DNA from: Plectrocnemia conspersa
Lineage: Eukaryota; Arthropoda; Insecta; Trichoptera; Polycentropodidae
Length of the DNA stretch: 64,000 nt
Direction of reading: 5' to 3'
Assembly: GCA_009617715.1 (NCBI GenBank)
Contig: VTFK01000333.1
Coordinates: forward strand, 186,001-250,000
Made by a program: the position numbers and the translations under genes. The number at the start of each line of letters is the position of its first letter. The stretch's first letter is position 1. The notes beneath the pieces were generated by a model. It was not told where the DNA came from, did no database searches, and saw only the letters and a list, made by a program, of their open reading frames with translations. Shown piece by piece: positions 24,656 through 37,189 of the stretch.

Positions 24656-24982
24656 TCAGATGATGGTTCGCTTATTTCTCAGAAACCACAGAATTTGCAT
24701 CCATAGGCGTGTCGAATATTCTAAAATCTGGTAATTTGTTAGAGGCTTGTGTGTTATAAAACGCACCTTCCGGATATTTGAATAGGATAAGGAACCTGAA
24801 CCCTTCAAATTTATATTTGCATAAGCGATAGGTGTATAATATTTGCATAATAATATCGTTGCCAAGTTTATAGTTTGTTTGCATAGTGAAGGCTTTGAAA
24901 TAATATCAAGATTCAATTTAAAACAAATTTGATATAATAAAAACAAGATTTTTGAGTATGAAATTAAAATTTTGATTTGCAT
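24656..24982 (-). other. Open stretch of uncertain nature
   Basis: Two overlapping minus-strand frames are open here. The 70-residue one ends in a protein-like segment (KYPEGAFYNTQASNKLPDFR, then IFDTPMDANS), while the first half is AT-driven. I recognise no family. It may be a decayed exon or chance. Confidence 0.15.
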
Positions 24983-25480
24983 TTTTTATTAGCAGTATCA
25001 TTTCAAGCCTGTTTTTGCGTTTTTCAGTTGCGTTATAAAAAATGTTAGATCTATAGTTGAATTAACATTTTACCCATAGACAGCAAATATTTATATAAAA
25101 AAAACGATGATTTTTATTAATAACCATATTATCGATATTTATATTATTTTTCCTTTAAAAAATACATTGTAAATTTTTTATATCTATTTTGAAAAATAAT
25201 ATGGTTATAAAAAATACACTAAAATATTAAAACATGATGTATGTATAACATAATTTAAGGATTATTTCCTCTGGATATGTTTTGTAAGACACAAAACAAT
25301 TTTTCAGTCTCTTTTTAGGAGACTTTATATATATTTATTTTATCGATTTTAATGATCTTTATGTACTTTAAAAAAACATTCATCGTTAATCAAAGGGAAC
25401 TAAAGTAATAATTTGAAAAATATGAAATGCGAAACCAATAAATTTTAAAAGAAAAAAATAATTTCTGATTACTTATTTTG
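24983..25480. other. AT-rich spacer with small stem-loop
   Basis: AGTCTC and GAGACT near 25306-25324 form a small stem. Otherwise nothing. Confidence 0.35.
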
Positions 25481-25980
25481 TTTCAAATTTAGTCATGATC
25501 TATGAATAGATGATTTTTAATCTCTAACGTAGGCTTGAGTCGGTTAGGTTACAACAAAAAATTTTGAAAATAAATTAAAAATAGTAAGAGTATTTGTCAT
25601 ATATTATATTTGCGTTTTCCTTGTTAGCAGGTCTAAATATAAACACATAATTTTTTTTTTTATTGCGTCATATTCAGAATATAATTAAAAATAAGGATAA
25701 TTAAAAATAGTTATTTCTCTTGTTAATGAATTTTATTTTATTTAAACATTTATAATAATAATCTGTGATCCGCAACCTATTTTTATTTTTGATTCCTTGT
25801 TTTGTTTAAAATTTTGTCGTGATCTATGAATAGACGATTTTTAATCGCTAAAGTAGTTGAAATAAAATTATTCGTGATACTTGCGCTTATGCGTTTTCCT
25901 TATGAGAGGTCTGAATAAAACAAATTATTTTATGCGTCATATTAAGACCTCTTACAAGCTTCTGTATTAAAAATTAATAT
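25481..25980. repeat. Old, diverged tandem duplication, spacing about 324 bp
   Basis: GATCTATGAATAGATGATTT at 25497 recurs with one change at 25821. Further shared blocks in the same order are TTTGCGTTTTCCTT/TATGCGTTTTCCTT, AGGTCT, and ATTGCGTCATATT/TTATGCGTCATATT. The intervening sequence differs, so the duplication is old or the copies are members of a dispersed repeat. Confidence 0.6.
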
Positions 25981-26599
25981 TAAATTCGATATTGAAATTT
26001 CATTTTATATTTTACTATTATATTTTTATGAAATAAATTTATTTTAATTTTGCGACACCAAAAGCTTTAAATTAATTTAAATATTTACAATGTATTGTGA
26101 TATTTTATAATCGGAAGCTTAAATGTAATTTAGAAATACAAACCTTTAAGTTTTTTTTTCGAAACAAAAGGGAAAAAAAAAGTTTTTTAACAAATCAAAA
26201 AAAAAAATTAAAAACTTATTATAGAAATAAGAACATAATAATGTAAATTTTAAATCAATGCCTTCTTTTAAATTAAAATATTATTTTTTGTTAAAACATT
26301 ATGAAACTTTATTTAGTTAACCAATAAGTATTAGTTTAGAAATGATGATAATTATTTTTCACCTAATAAAAATTATTTTTTACTGTTGATATTTACGAAT
26401 ATGCTAATTAAAATTAATTTTTTTTTTTCATATATTACTTTCTTAAATCGATATTTAATAAAATAATATTGATTACATTATAGCAGAATTTCATAAAATT
26501 TTGTATATTTAATTTTATTTGCTTGTAAAAGCTCATTATTTAATTATACTTTACGATATCTAATAACGCATTTAAACATTGTTATATATTTTAACATAC
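25981..26599. other. AT-rich spacer
   Basis: Nothing recognisable. Confidence 0.35.
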
Positions 26600-27990
26600 A
26601 TAAATGAACGTATAGCAATGTATACATATGTATACATATAAACAAATGAAGAAGTGAGCGATATTTTTGGCGCAGGTGCTAAGGAAATACCATATTAATT
26701 TTTTATTGCTTTCTCTTATTTTCAACCATGGATCGTCAACGATTGGTAATTAATTAAACCAATTGTATAATCTAAAAATAGTTTTATTTTGTAATATATA
26801 TTTACCAATCAATCAAATATATTTTTGCTGCAGTATTAAAACTTTTTTGCATTACTCGAAGGACAAGTTGTTTAAAATTGTATAAACGTCCTCAGAAATG
26901 CCATCGAGTGACAGACAAAGTCATTGGAACACTGTACCCAGAGGAATGTAAGTTCTTTCGTTCCGTTATCCAGGGGACCGATTTTTACTGAATCGAAAAA
27001 AATAAAAACGGTCATCTCGATAACACGCTTAATGACTTAATATAAAATAATCGCACGTAACAGAGCGATGGTCTCGGGATATCGAAGATTTTCGCAGCCA
27101 TCCATTGTCTTCCGGCGATCGAGAGTCATCAGTATGGATAGCGCATCATGACTGACGTAGTTTTTTTGCAAAATTTCTTATTGTCGGGCGAAATTCGGTA
27201 CAACTATATTCGGTAGACATGTTTATCGATCGGACATTGTGATAAATTATCACTATCTGATTTTACTTCTGGCTTACTTTGACTCAGTGTCGTTTTTTTA
27301 TGTCCTGCAAGTGTGATTGATTTTTCGTGTAAAGAGATGCATTGTTTCATGGTACAACTCTAATATAAAATGTTTATTTATACAATATGATTTTAAATTG
27401 CATATTGTAAAAGTACATTAATTAATTCCATTCAAAATATGCTTAAGCTACAGTCAAGTCTTGCGCATTATTTTGACGTGCAAAGCGTAAAATCTGTCAC
27501 ATGACAAGCTACCTCAGATTTTAAAATAGCGGTTCAGCCGCTACCGAAGATAACGACGTGTAAAAGGCGTGCCAAATCTTGTCGGACAATGTAGCAAATT
27601 CCGCGACAATTTCACCTTGAGCTTTATCAGCGGATTAATTCCATAAGCTTCCAACGAGCTTTATTTCAATAAATTACGCATTATTAACGCAACGCAAACA
27701 CGAAAAGTCACTTTTGACGCACTTATCGACGTGCTATGACACGTTGACGTATATAAATCGTTTGAAGGTGGTATGTGTTATGTCGAGCTTTCAAAGCTGC
27801 GAGCCATATAGTGTTGAAAGCTCGCGATCATTTGTTAAGCGCGACGTCGACAAGAAATCGCACACAAGGCGCTTATCTGCTGAGTTATTGACGAAATGCA
27901 TCTCGCGGACGGAGCGGCTTATCAGATTGAGAACCATGGGTGTAAGGCTTTTATATGGGCAGGACTTTCAGTCGGGCGCTGTATAATTTT
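26600..27990. promoter_or_regulatory. Longest GC-elevated non-coding block
   Basis: About 1.4 kb of more balanced sequence, highest around 27050-27150 and 27540-27980. It contains palindrome TGTATACATATGTATACA at 26620-26637, an ATTGGT/ACCAAT pair near 26740-26765, and an exact 11-bp inverted repeat (27784-27794 and 27814-27824, CGAGCTTTCAA). A 90-codon frame at 27714-27986 overlaps that hairpin; its product resembles nothing known to me and the start context is ordinary, so I treat it as fortuitous. Likely a strong regulatory region or a non-coding transcript. Confidence 0.3.
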
Positions 27991-28559
27991 GTAATGATAA
28001 TGTAAAATAGGGCAACTTTTTTTTAACGGTAGAATAGTAAAAAAATAAATAAAAAATAATAATAAATCGCTAAATTAGCATTTAAATATCGTTACGGTTG
28101 AATAAAAGTTATATAATAAAATGTGTAGTAAACAGGTGTCTTTTTAAGTAATTTGGTGACCTTTAGAGTCGTAACATCTCACAACAACATTGTAAGAAAG
28201 GCCTTTTAATTATTTTTTCAACAATAAATTAAAAGAGCCATTTTGATCATATAATATCAAATTATAGATATAAATCAAATATCAGTATAATGCTTCTACT
28301 TATATTTATTACTAGATTATAACAATATCTTTAAAGTGAGCAATTTACAATTAAGTTTTAAAATATGATATCTTAAGTATTAAATTACATTTATAATTAT
28401 ATAATAAATTAAACTTAGGTTATTTATTATTAATTGTAAATTTTTGAAAAAACGGTTTTTATTATAAATAAAATAACTGCCAGTCCAAATCCAAAAGCCA
28501 ATATAATTTTTCATATATTATTTTACGTTTTTATTTTTTATATGTTCCTTCTATCGCAG
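27991..28559. other. AT-rich spacer
   Basis: Nothing recognisable. Confidence 0.35.
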
Positions 28560-29285
28560 TTTGCTGTCCAGAGTCATGCCAAAGTGAAAATACAGTAGTG
28601 TTACCGCTTATAAAAATTTGCAATTGTTATATTTTCATAGCTGAAGTTGATTTGTACAGATATTAATTCGTTCAACTTAGTCTTTTATGTTTGGCTTCAA
28701 TTGGTGATCCTATCAGCGCCTTATTAAAGGTTTTTGGTAGTTTCGCTATTTCTTTCACCACTGCCAGTATATTTGTATCATTCGCGAATGTTGCAATCAT
28801 CATACGTGTACAACAAGTAGAATATCGGCCCTAGTACACTTCCTTGTGGAACTCCAGTTTTTATTTATTTTAATTCAGTATTCGTTTTTTTATTAAATTT
28901 TAAATAATCTGTTGGAAATTTACGATTCAAGTAATTCTACATATTGCTTCAGTAGTATGCTGCTTAGTTTTTGAATTAGGCTTCTGTGTCATACTTTATC
29001 AAAAGCTTGAGGAACAAATATATTTTTTTTAAGCGCTTTTTTTTATTTAATCAGTGATGCGATGCACATGATCAAATTTAGAATGTAAATTTCGAAACAC
29101 AGACTAATGGTGAGGAATTGTTTTTTTCTTTTCTATTATGTGTTTCGTTCTTTTCAATAGGTGTTTCTCGAATACTTCAGATGTTATTACTAGCAATGAT
29201 ATATAATACATAGGTGTGTACGATTTTACTTTGTTTAATGGTTTTCCTGGCTTGGGAATTAATAATACCTGTGCTTTTTTCAAAT
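28560..29285 (-). mobile_element. Decayed Jockey-like non-LTR retrotransposon (reverse transcriptase part)
   Basis: On the minus strand, reading from high to low coordinates, conserved RT pieces appear in the right order across frameshifts and stops. First comes LLIPKPGKPLNKV near 29255, with VFEKHLLKRT further on. Then AFDKV-H at about 29006-28990, GVPQGSVLGPIF at about 28855-28820, and ATFANDTNILA ending near 28765. The catalytic box reads FAND where active enzymes have F/Y-ADD. It is 5'-truncated with no tail visible, so it is a dead fragment. Jockey versus a neighbouring clade cannot be decided by eye. Confidence 0.85.
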
Positions 29286-29764
29286 AGTAGATTATTATTT
29301 ATTTTAGATTTATCTAGATTTTTTAATTTTACGGATGAAAATCGTGATTAACCACTAAATATAAAATTTAACTAGACATAAATTTATTGTGAGCTGTAAT
29401 AATAGTTTATAATTAATAAAATATATTACTGAGTTTATTCTAATCTTGATTATTATATAAATATAATTTAATGTTGTTTATTATATAAATATAATTCCAA
29501 TCGATCAATGCATATTAGGTGTATCTAGATTTTTTGTAAAGCAACATATGCTTTATTCATTATAAAATAACATTCTCTATGGTATTTAAACTCATACTTA
29601 TATATTTATATACACATATATCGATGCAGGTGTAGAAAGCAATGAGGCAAACGATTAAAGGTAGTTGACCGTTCCTCGAATTGTCAACGCGAGCAATTTA
29701 ATTGTCTCGATGCGAAATATCAAAGTGTTACGAGCGTCGTTAAATTACTATTCCGTTTTAATAT
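29286..29764. other. AT-rich spacer
   Basis: Contains a small repeat of TTATTATATAAATATAATT around 29448-29495. Otherwise nothing. Confidence 0.4.
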
Positions 29765-29945
29765 TTATTGCCGGTCCTGTTGGACGAGTGTCCAGTAGGG
29801 GGCGCGTGCCGGACCCCCCGTACCCCGGACCTCCGCTGCCCCCTCTCGGCCCGGGGCTATGCCCCCCTCGGCCCCCGGATCATCCTTGACTACCTGTATC
29901 CACCGGCTCGCCGCCACGAGTCGCCAAAGCGGCATGGCTATAAAA
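29765..29945. repeat. Very GC-rich 180-bp block of unknown origin
   Basis: About 70% GC inside roughly 22% GC DNA, with abrupt borders. All three overlapping frames stay open through it, which GC-rich DNA does by chance. A small hairpin is seen in CCCGGGGCTATGCCCC. It looks inserted, most likely a fragment of a GC-rich retroelement (it lies 5' of the minus-strand RT relic) or a captured foreign piece. No target duplication was found. Confidence 0.5.
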
Positions 29946-30391
29946 TATACTAACAAAACTTGATTTTTTTATACAATAAAATATAAACAAGCACTCTTAC
30001 ATAATACATGACAATAACAGTGTTTGTGTATCAACCAAAAGATCGTCAACTCATTATAGTTAACTAAAAATTATGCTCTGATAAATATTAGTGTGCGTAA
30101 TTCAATATTTATTATCATATTATAATATACGTCTTAATTATATTTACCTTAATTAAAATATATTGTTTTGCATTATTTTTTTCAAAGACAAATATATTAG
30201 CTATAATTTTTTTTCGATATTAAAATATATTTATATTAATAAAAAAAACAAGCAAAATTTAACTTTTTAACATATTTTAGTAAAATTACTAGTTACAGAC
30301 TTGTTTTTTATTTCATTTAAAAGGTATTTGGATATCATTCGATTTTTTACAGTGTGTTACAAACTCAAGTGTATATTATTTTACAGTTAAA
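29946..30391. other. AT-rich spacer
   Basis: Nothing recognisable. Confidence 0.35.
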
Positions 30392-30622
30392 TTAACCCTT
30401 CATTTCATGATTTTTTTATCGGCAAAAAAAATATTCAGAGCTAAGTATTACTCTATATAATAAAAAATATGGATTGAAAATCTATTTCGAACTATTTCAG
30501 TACAAACAGTTCGTTGCAAATATGCAACATTATAAAAATATGGAATTTATGAAACTATATAGAAATAGCATTTTAATTTGAAGTTTGTTGCAAATTTTTA
30601 ACAGCATAAAACGAAGGGTTAA
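30392..30622. mobile_element. piggyBac-type MITE with TTAA duplication
   Basis: The element proper is 30396-30618 (223 bp). It is flanked by TTAA at 30392-30395 and 30619-30622. The ends are CCCTTCATTTCATG (left) and CCCTTCGTTTTATG (right, reverse complement), 12 of 14 identical. TTAA targets and CCC-starting ends are hallmarks of the piggyBac superfamily. It has no coding capacity and would have relied on a transposase in trans. Confidence 0.75.
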
Positions 30623-31469
30623 ATATTTTAAAGTTCAATTACCTAAAATATATGCTAAAATTCTTAGAAGGACAAAATATAATTAGCTAAAATCGTTTTT
30701 CAAAATATTTTTAAATTATTATCAATTTAATTTTTATATATAAGTCACAGTGAATGAATATTTTTCAGTAAATGTATACTTGTACCAGTAAAATAAATTT
30801 CATTTTATGCTTAGTGAAATTTTCAACGTAAGTAAAATTACGATTAGTAAAATTATATCTGTTCTAAAATGTCTATGAAATTTAATTTAAAATTGGTGAA
30901 ACGTCTATCTGCTGTTCAAACCCAATCTAAACCTAAACGAATTCGGCAAACTTAACTTGACCTAATGTTAGTTAAAAAACTATAGTTGTTTATAGAATTT
31001 TTATTAAGTCAAGCTGGTTTGGTAAGAATATAAATTTATATTTGAGAAACAGACAATACAGATTATTGTAGCGTTGTTAAAGCATTTCTTATATTTATGT
31101 TAATTGCGAAATAATATTAAAAATTAGAAATAAATACAAGACGATTTTAGAAATTTGATTTTAAAGTATTTTTTTCTGGCTTTCTTATATAACAAAAAAG
31201 ATTCTGACTATATCAAAATAAGTAGAATTAGTAATGATCTTAGATGATATATATATAAATATTACTACCAAATACATTTATTATGTCACTAGAAAACTGA
31301 AAATTACAAAAAAATGAGTTAAAATAATTGTTATTTCACCTACATAAATATACTAATTACTTAACCATATTAAAAAGTACTCTTTACTATATTTATATAA
31401 TATTAAAAATTTGTAATTAGGTAGAAAATATTATATAAGTTCATAAACATGTTTGTGTAGGTTTAATTT
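30623..31469. other. AT-rich spacer
   Basis: Nothing recognisable. Confidence 0.35.
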
Positions 31470-31720
31470 TATAGCCATGCCGATAAGTGTAAGTCGAGGG
31501 TACAGGTGCAATTTTGACGTGATGCCGAAACCACCTTATAATAAAACAACGCAAAGCAAACAAACGAAATAAAAAAATAAGTGTGTATAGCAGGTGAGAT
31601 AGGAAATGCGGTTTTTGTGCGCGTGCAAAGGAGAAAGCTCACGTCATTAATTTAGTAAAGGTCCCAAAAAGTCCCGGGACTGATACTGACCTCAGGGAAA
31701 ACCAAAACTAGGTCCACTGT
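31470..31720. promoter_or_regulatory. GC-elevated island with GTCCCGGGAC
   Basis: Contains palindrome GTCCCGGGAC at 31671-31680 with a half-like GGTCCC ten bases before it, an ACAGGTG E-box near 31502 and TGACGTG. The same decamer occurs twice more, at 63242 and 63291. No open frame. Regulatory by inference. Confidence 0.3.
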
Positions 31721-32029
31721 CTCGAAAAAAAATCTATTAATTGAGAAATTTTCTAACGAGAAAACCAATAATTATTTATTATATAATGATCGCTTTAAAA
31801 TATATGTTATGTCATAGATATATGTTACAAGATGTATTGAAATATTTATTCTGTCTATAATTTATACAAATTAATTCTATGAAACAGTATCACAAACAGT
31901 GCACATTAAACCTAAAGCGAATTTATTATTAGTAAAATTTAATTATTGTTAAATAAAAATATAAAATAACAGTAAGTTTCAAAATTAATTTTGTTAATTA
32001 AGATTTTTTGTTAAAAATAACAATCTCTT
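31721..32029. other. AT-rich spacer
   Basis: Nothing recognisable. Confidence 0.35.
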
Positions 32030-32310
32030 TCGTACTGTTGTTGCCTTGTCGTCACAATGCCCCATATAGTCAAGAACAACAAGGAAGAAGCAAAACATTC
32101 TTCATCCTTCCTGGCACACTTATGAGCGTGGTTTAATTAGCCGGAAAGACGAAAAACTGTGACCAGTACGAGAAAATACTGGTAATGGCTTCTGTGTAAC
32201 AAATATGTCCATTGTCCATATGAGGAAGCCGGTATTTCGTACGAGCAACATAAAGCGCTTGTATACAACGTACTAATAATTCCAAGCACCTGCCATTACT
32301 TTTCCATTTT
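32030..32310. promoter_or_regulatory. GC-elevated non-coding island
   Basis: Contains a 7-bp inverted repeat ACCAGTA/TACTGGT at 32162-32168 and 32177-32183, and purine-rich stretches. No useful frame. Candidate conserved element. Confidence 0.22.
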
Positions 32311-34219
32311 GCTTAAGTATCAACGATTAAAAAAAATATTAATAGCCTTTATTTGCAATTTAAACGTATAAAAATTTGTTTAATGATATTTAAAATTGTG
32401 CCTGTATGACTGAATGTTAATACATATTTTTTTATAATTTTTAATGAATTATTTATGTAATATTATAAAAAAAATTATTGCATAAAAAATGACCCAGCCG
32501 TTGAAAAAAATAATTTTAAAAATATATAATATACAAAATTTATTGAGAATATAGACTATAAAATTTATTTTTTATGTTTTCAAAGTATTTTCATTGATTA
32601 TTTTATCTAAAAATCTTTACAAAATATATTAAAATCTAATTTTTTTATAACGTCTCGTTTTTTTAAATTATTAAAATTATTGAAAAAATATTTAGCTTCA
32701 TTTTATAATATATAAAATAATTTTTAATACTATTATTAGAGATTTTTACTGAAATATGAATACATACAGTAATTTTAAAATTGATTTACAAATATGAAAA
32801 TTTATTTGCAAAAATTAAAAAAATAGATACTTAAAATACGTGTCCCTAATTATTATTAACTATAATTAAAAAGGAATATGCTATATGTAATCAAATATGA
32901 GTTTTGGAATTCTTAAATTGTTACTATTTACTTTTTTTATAGTAATATTATGAAATATTATTATACATATTATTGACTTAATTTATGTAAAGATTAGGAA
33001 TACAATTATTATTTTCACATTTTCCGACAGTCTTGAAAAAATTATAAAAATAAAATGGTTCCAATTATTTTATATAATTTCATTTAATATTTGTCACAAG
33101 TATACGTATAAACGAAAAAAAAGTTTTGTATAAAGCTGCCCTAATTATTTTATTATAATTGCTTAAAAAATACTTCACTCTAATTGTAAGCAAAAAGGAA
33201 ACATTAATTTTTCTAAAAATGATGTGGATTTATTTATATGCTTTTGATATTTATGGACTCATATATTTGTTATATTTATTAAAATAAATGTAGTTATAAA
33301 AATACTAGTAAAACGACTTTTAGTATTTTCAAGAAATATTTTCTAGAATCATTTTTTCAAATGATATTCTATAATTAGAATTTTGTCTGACAGAAGCCTA
33401 AGTAATTGGGTAAATTTTTGTTGATAAAAATGTATAATTAATTTCAATATAGAAATATTTTAATTTACATATAATAATTATTTATATGTTAAATTAGAAC
33501 TATCAAATCGAATTTAGTAGAAAATAATAATAACGATAATATTGTAGTTTAAAATAAAACAGTATTTTTTAGGGCTTTGTTTTGTTGATAAACGGTTAGT
33601 AAAGCTCTGATTGCCACAATACCAAACTGTTTTTAAACATACTCTTTTTAAATTTATATGAAATATCAAAGAATTATATGTGACAGTGGCAATAAATGGT
33701 CAGTAGTATTATTAAGAATTATTAAATGAACCGTAAATAATTTTAGGATTGAATGATTTTACAGAAGCATTTCATTTCACGTTAAGAAACTCATATGTGT
33801 TCTTTTAATATAGTTTTAGGTCTAAATAAATAAAAAATAGCACAGAAATAGACCAGACCATTTTAAAATTATACCGATCTTTATATTATAGTACTAACCC
33901 AAGAAGTACAGGTATTTTAATAAAAATAAAAAATCTATAACTTTCTGTCAAAATTTGGCTGTAACATAAAAAAATACATCATTACAGTACAAAGATATAT
34001 ATCATTGTTGAAAAATAATTTATTTTCTTAAAAAATACATTTATACAATATATCCTATTATATCTTAAACAATCGTAAAAAAATCGAATATTTTCTTAAA
34101 GCAAGTGTTAATACAATACAGTTAATGAAGAGGTGAGATTAAAATATAACAACAGTTAGTAAACACAGAAACATGTTTATTTACTAGTAGTTAGCACAGA
34201 AACATGTTTATTTTTTTTT
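32311..34219. other. AT-rich spacer
   Basis: Nothing recognisable except a short direct repeat of CACAGAAACATGTTTATT near 34165-34215. Confidence 0.4.
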
Positions 34220-34790
34220 ATAAAAGTGTCCCATTTAAAAGTAGCGCGGCCACAATTTCTTGTAATAATTATAAAAATCACCCGCAAAATTCCAATCACT
34301 TTTCAATCCAGTTACGAAATTCCCGTACGTCTCAATCCGCATTAAACAACCGATAAATCACGTTTTGGTTACGCAATTAAATTTCGTTTTTGCATTGTCA
34401 ACGTCGATAAGAGTCATTAGCGTCGACTTTCACCGGTTTTATGGGAAAAAATCCGCGGACCGCGGATGATACCGCGGGCCGCACGTACGGCCGTAAACGT
34501 TTCGGCTTAATTGCTATATTTTCGTCGTACCGTTCGTCGATGACAAAAAACGTTTTAATTCACTGACATTACTCATACGAGCTTTCCATAATTACCCTAC
34601 GGTGCTCATCTACGGAAGGTTGTGTGTGCGAGACTGGTCCGAACGAAGAGATGCCGTTTATTGCCATATACGTATTTTTAATTGAGCCTTAACGGTAATA
34701 GACTCAGCCTTGGCACTGGGAGGGCTCGCGATGTTGTTTTTTCTTGAAGGCAGCGCGATAAAAGTGAAATTAACATATGGCTCTGCACAT
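34220..34790. promoter_or_regulatory. GC-elevated island with three CCGCGG sites
   Basis: CCGCGG occurs at 34453-34458, 34460-34465 and 34472-34477, followed by an inverted GGCCG/CGGCC pair around CACGTA. The first two form a 15-bp near-palindrome, TCCGCGGACCGCGGA. Such density is striking at this base composition. CpG-rich flanks lack an open frame. Candidate promoter or protein-binding cluster. Confidence 0.32.
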
Positions 34791-37189
34791 TTTTAAGGTT
34801 AACGTGCGTTGTTAAAAGTTATGTGTATTTTATGAAAAAAATATTATAAAAATTACATTTTTATCTCAAAATATCGATTATTTATTTGTGATACATAATT
34901 AATAATTATCTATTAATAATATTAAAATAAATTTTTAAAGTAAAAGTATTTTTTATAAAGACTACTTTAGGAGAATTAAAGACCAATAAAATTGAACAAT
35001 AACCTGTTGCGATCTCAATGCTGTGTTTGGACTTGAAAGTTCGGAAATTATAACTTAATATTTAAACGTTAAATACATGCATTTTAAATATTTTGGCATT
35101 AATCGATCCGAGATGACACTTTTGAGCTACTTAAATATACTTATATGTGTAAGGTTTAGATTTTTTATTAAAATATTCGATGATTTTTTGATTAACAAAT
35201 AAATACTTTTACTGAATTTTTTTATTTTCTGTTGCTATAGTTAAGAAATACCTATTCTAAATCAATAAATTAGTTATTTATTATACAATGAATGCAAAAA
35301 AATAATTAATTTTCGCATTTATATTAATTTAAAGTGAAAAATTTGACTTCAGTAAATATAAAAAATGAATATTAAATAAAAAAAAATTTTTTTTTCAATT
35401 TTCATTTCACATATTAAAACATACCGTAGTTAAATAATTAATTAATATAAAAATGAGGTATGAAAATTATTTCTTAATTATTTAATTAAATATATTTAAG
35501 CAAATTTTCATAATTGAAAATCATGAAAATTAAATTAGTTTTATACGTATCATTTCAGATCTTATGTCAAAACTAGTTTTAAAATATATTTGGATACTAT
35601 ATCAAAAATAAAAAATAGAATGACGAATCATAGCATTAAAGAGATTTTATTTTATATTTTGGTTGAGTTTAGTAATTATCTTAAAAAATAAAAATATGTA
35701 TGATGACTTAAATACATTATTTTACAAGTTCTTTATTTGTTAATAAATTTTCATAATTTGTATATGTGATACAATATTCATTTATAACATTAAGTACATA
35801 AACTGAGTTATTTATTTTATTTACAAGATTATCTGTTTTTAAAATTATTATCTTAGTCTAGATAGGCAAATTATTTATACATGTATAGTTGACAAAAATC
35901 AAAATTATTAAATCAAAGTTTTTTTAGGTAATTTAAAACAAATTTTTTATTTTTTTTTTTACGCAACAATATATTTTAGGGATTGTTTAAGTATTTATTC
36001 TTCTAGAATAAAATTAAAAAAGTAGATGTTTTAAAATAATTAGAAAAACATAAAGTAGCAAATATAGCATAAATTTATATTTTTCATTGCACACTGCTTT
36101 AATAATTGCACTTAAAGGTAATAATAACACTTTATTCATTTTCTTACTAGATTTGTAAAATGATAGATCTTAAACTTAAAATATTTTTACATTACCGAAA
36201 AATATCTAATAATATTATTTAATATAAAATATAAAAATCTTATCTACTACATGAAAATGTAATAAATGAGATTTTTATTTTATCGTTATTGACTTACAGT
36301 ACAAGTTCTTTTACCGCAAATAATTTATAATAATCACCAGTAATAAATATTATTGTTTTTCTTTTTGCGATTCTAACTACTTACTAATTAGCATCGTTCA
36401 ATAAAAATAAATGTCGTGATAATAAATTATCATAAACTTGTATATTTCCATTAGAAAACATAATAATTTTCAATAATTTCAAAACTAATATTCTGTTCCT
36501 GTAAATAATTTTATATTATGCTGTAAAAATATAAAAAATTACTGGTCATATATATTTATGTGGTTTCAATATTTAAAATATATTTATATTTTTTAAAAGA
36601 TTTCTTTAAACATATTTAAAATAAACGAGTTTTGTGATTAGTGTCGGTTTTTTAAAATTCACAAACACAAAGTATTCAATTTTTTACAATGCTAAAATGT
36701 AAAGTAAATACGATAATTATGAAATAAATAGTGACAGTTTATATCAAAATTTATTAAAAATGCTTTAAATATGTGTTTTTATTAATACATATTTTATCTA
36801 AAAAAATTAAACATTTTTGAGCTTCTCTGAAAGATATTTTTGTATTTATTAAATATCAAATTATTAGTAAATTATAAAAAGTCTAACCATTAATAAAATT
36901 TAATATTAACATAAAATGTTTTACACAAATCTTAGGTTTTCTATCGGTGATTCATAAAAAAAACATTGAAAGAACACCAATTAACTGAAACATTTAATAT
37001 ATCACATTACATATTTTTTATGTAATGCCTTAAATATATAAAATATATTTTTTTAAGTTTTTTATCAAAATATTTTTTAATCAAACTGAAATTTAATTTA
37101 TATTAATTGTTAAGCAATTTATACCCTTAAACACATAGTTTTATTTGTATTCTAATATTTAAAAAAATATATTCATTAACTTTGCAAAA
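34791..37189. other. AT-rich spacer
   Basis: Nothing recognisable over 2.4 kb. Confidence 0.35.

Noticed and set aside
27714..27986. 90-codon plus frame
   Set aside because: No recognisable motif; it lies over an 11-bp hairpin in a GC-elevated block where open frames arise easily.
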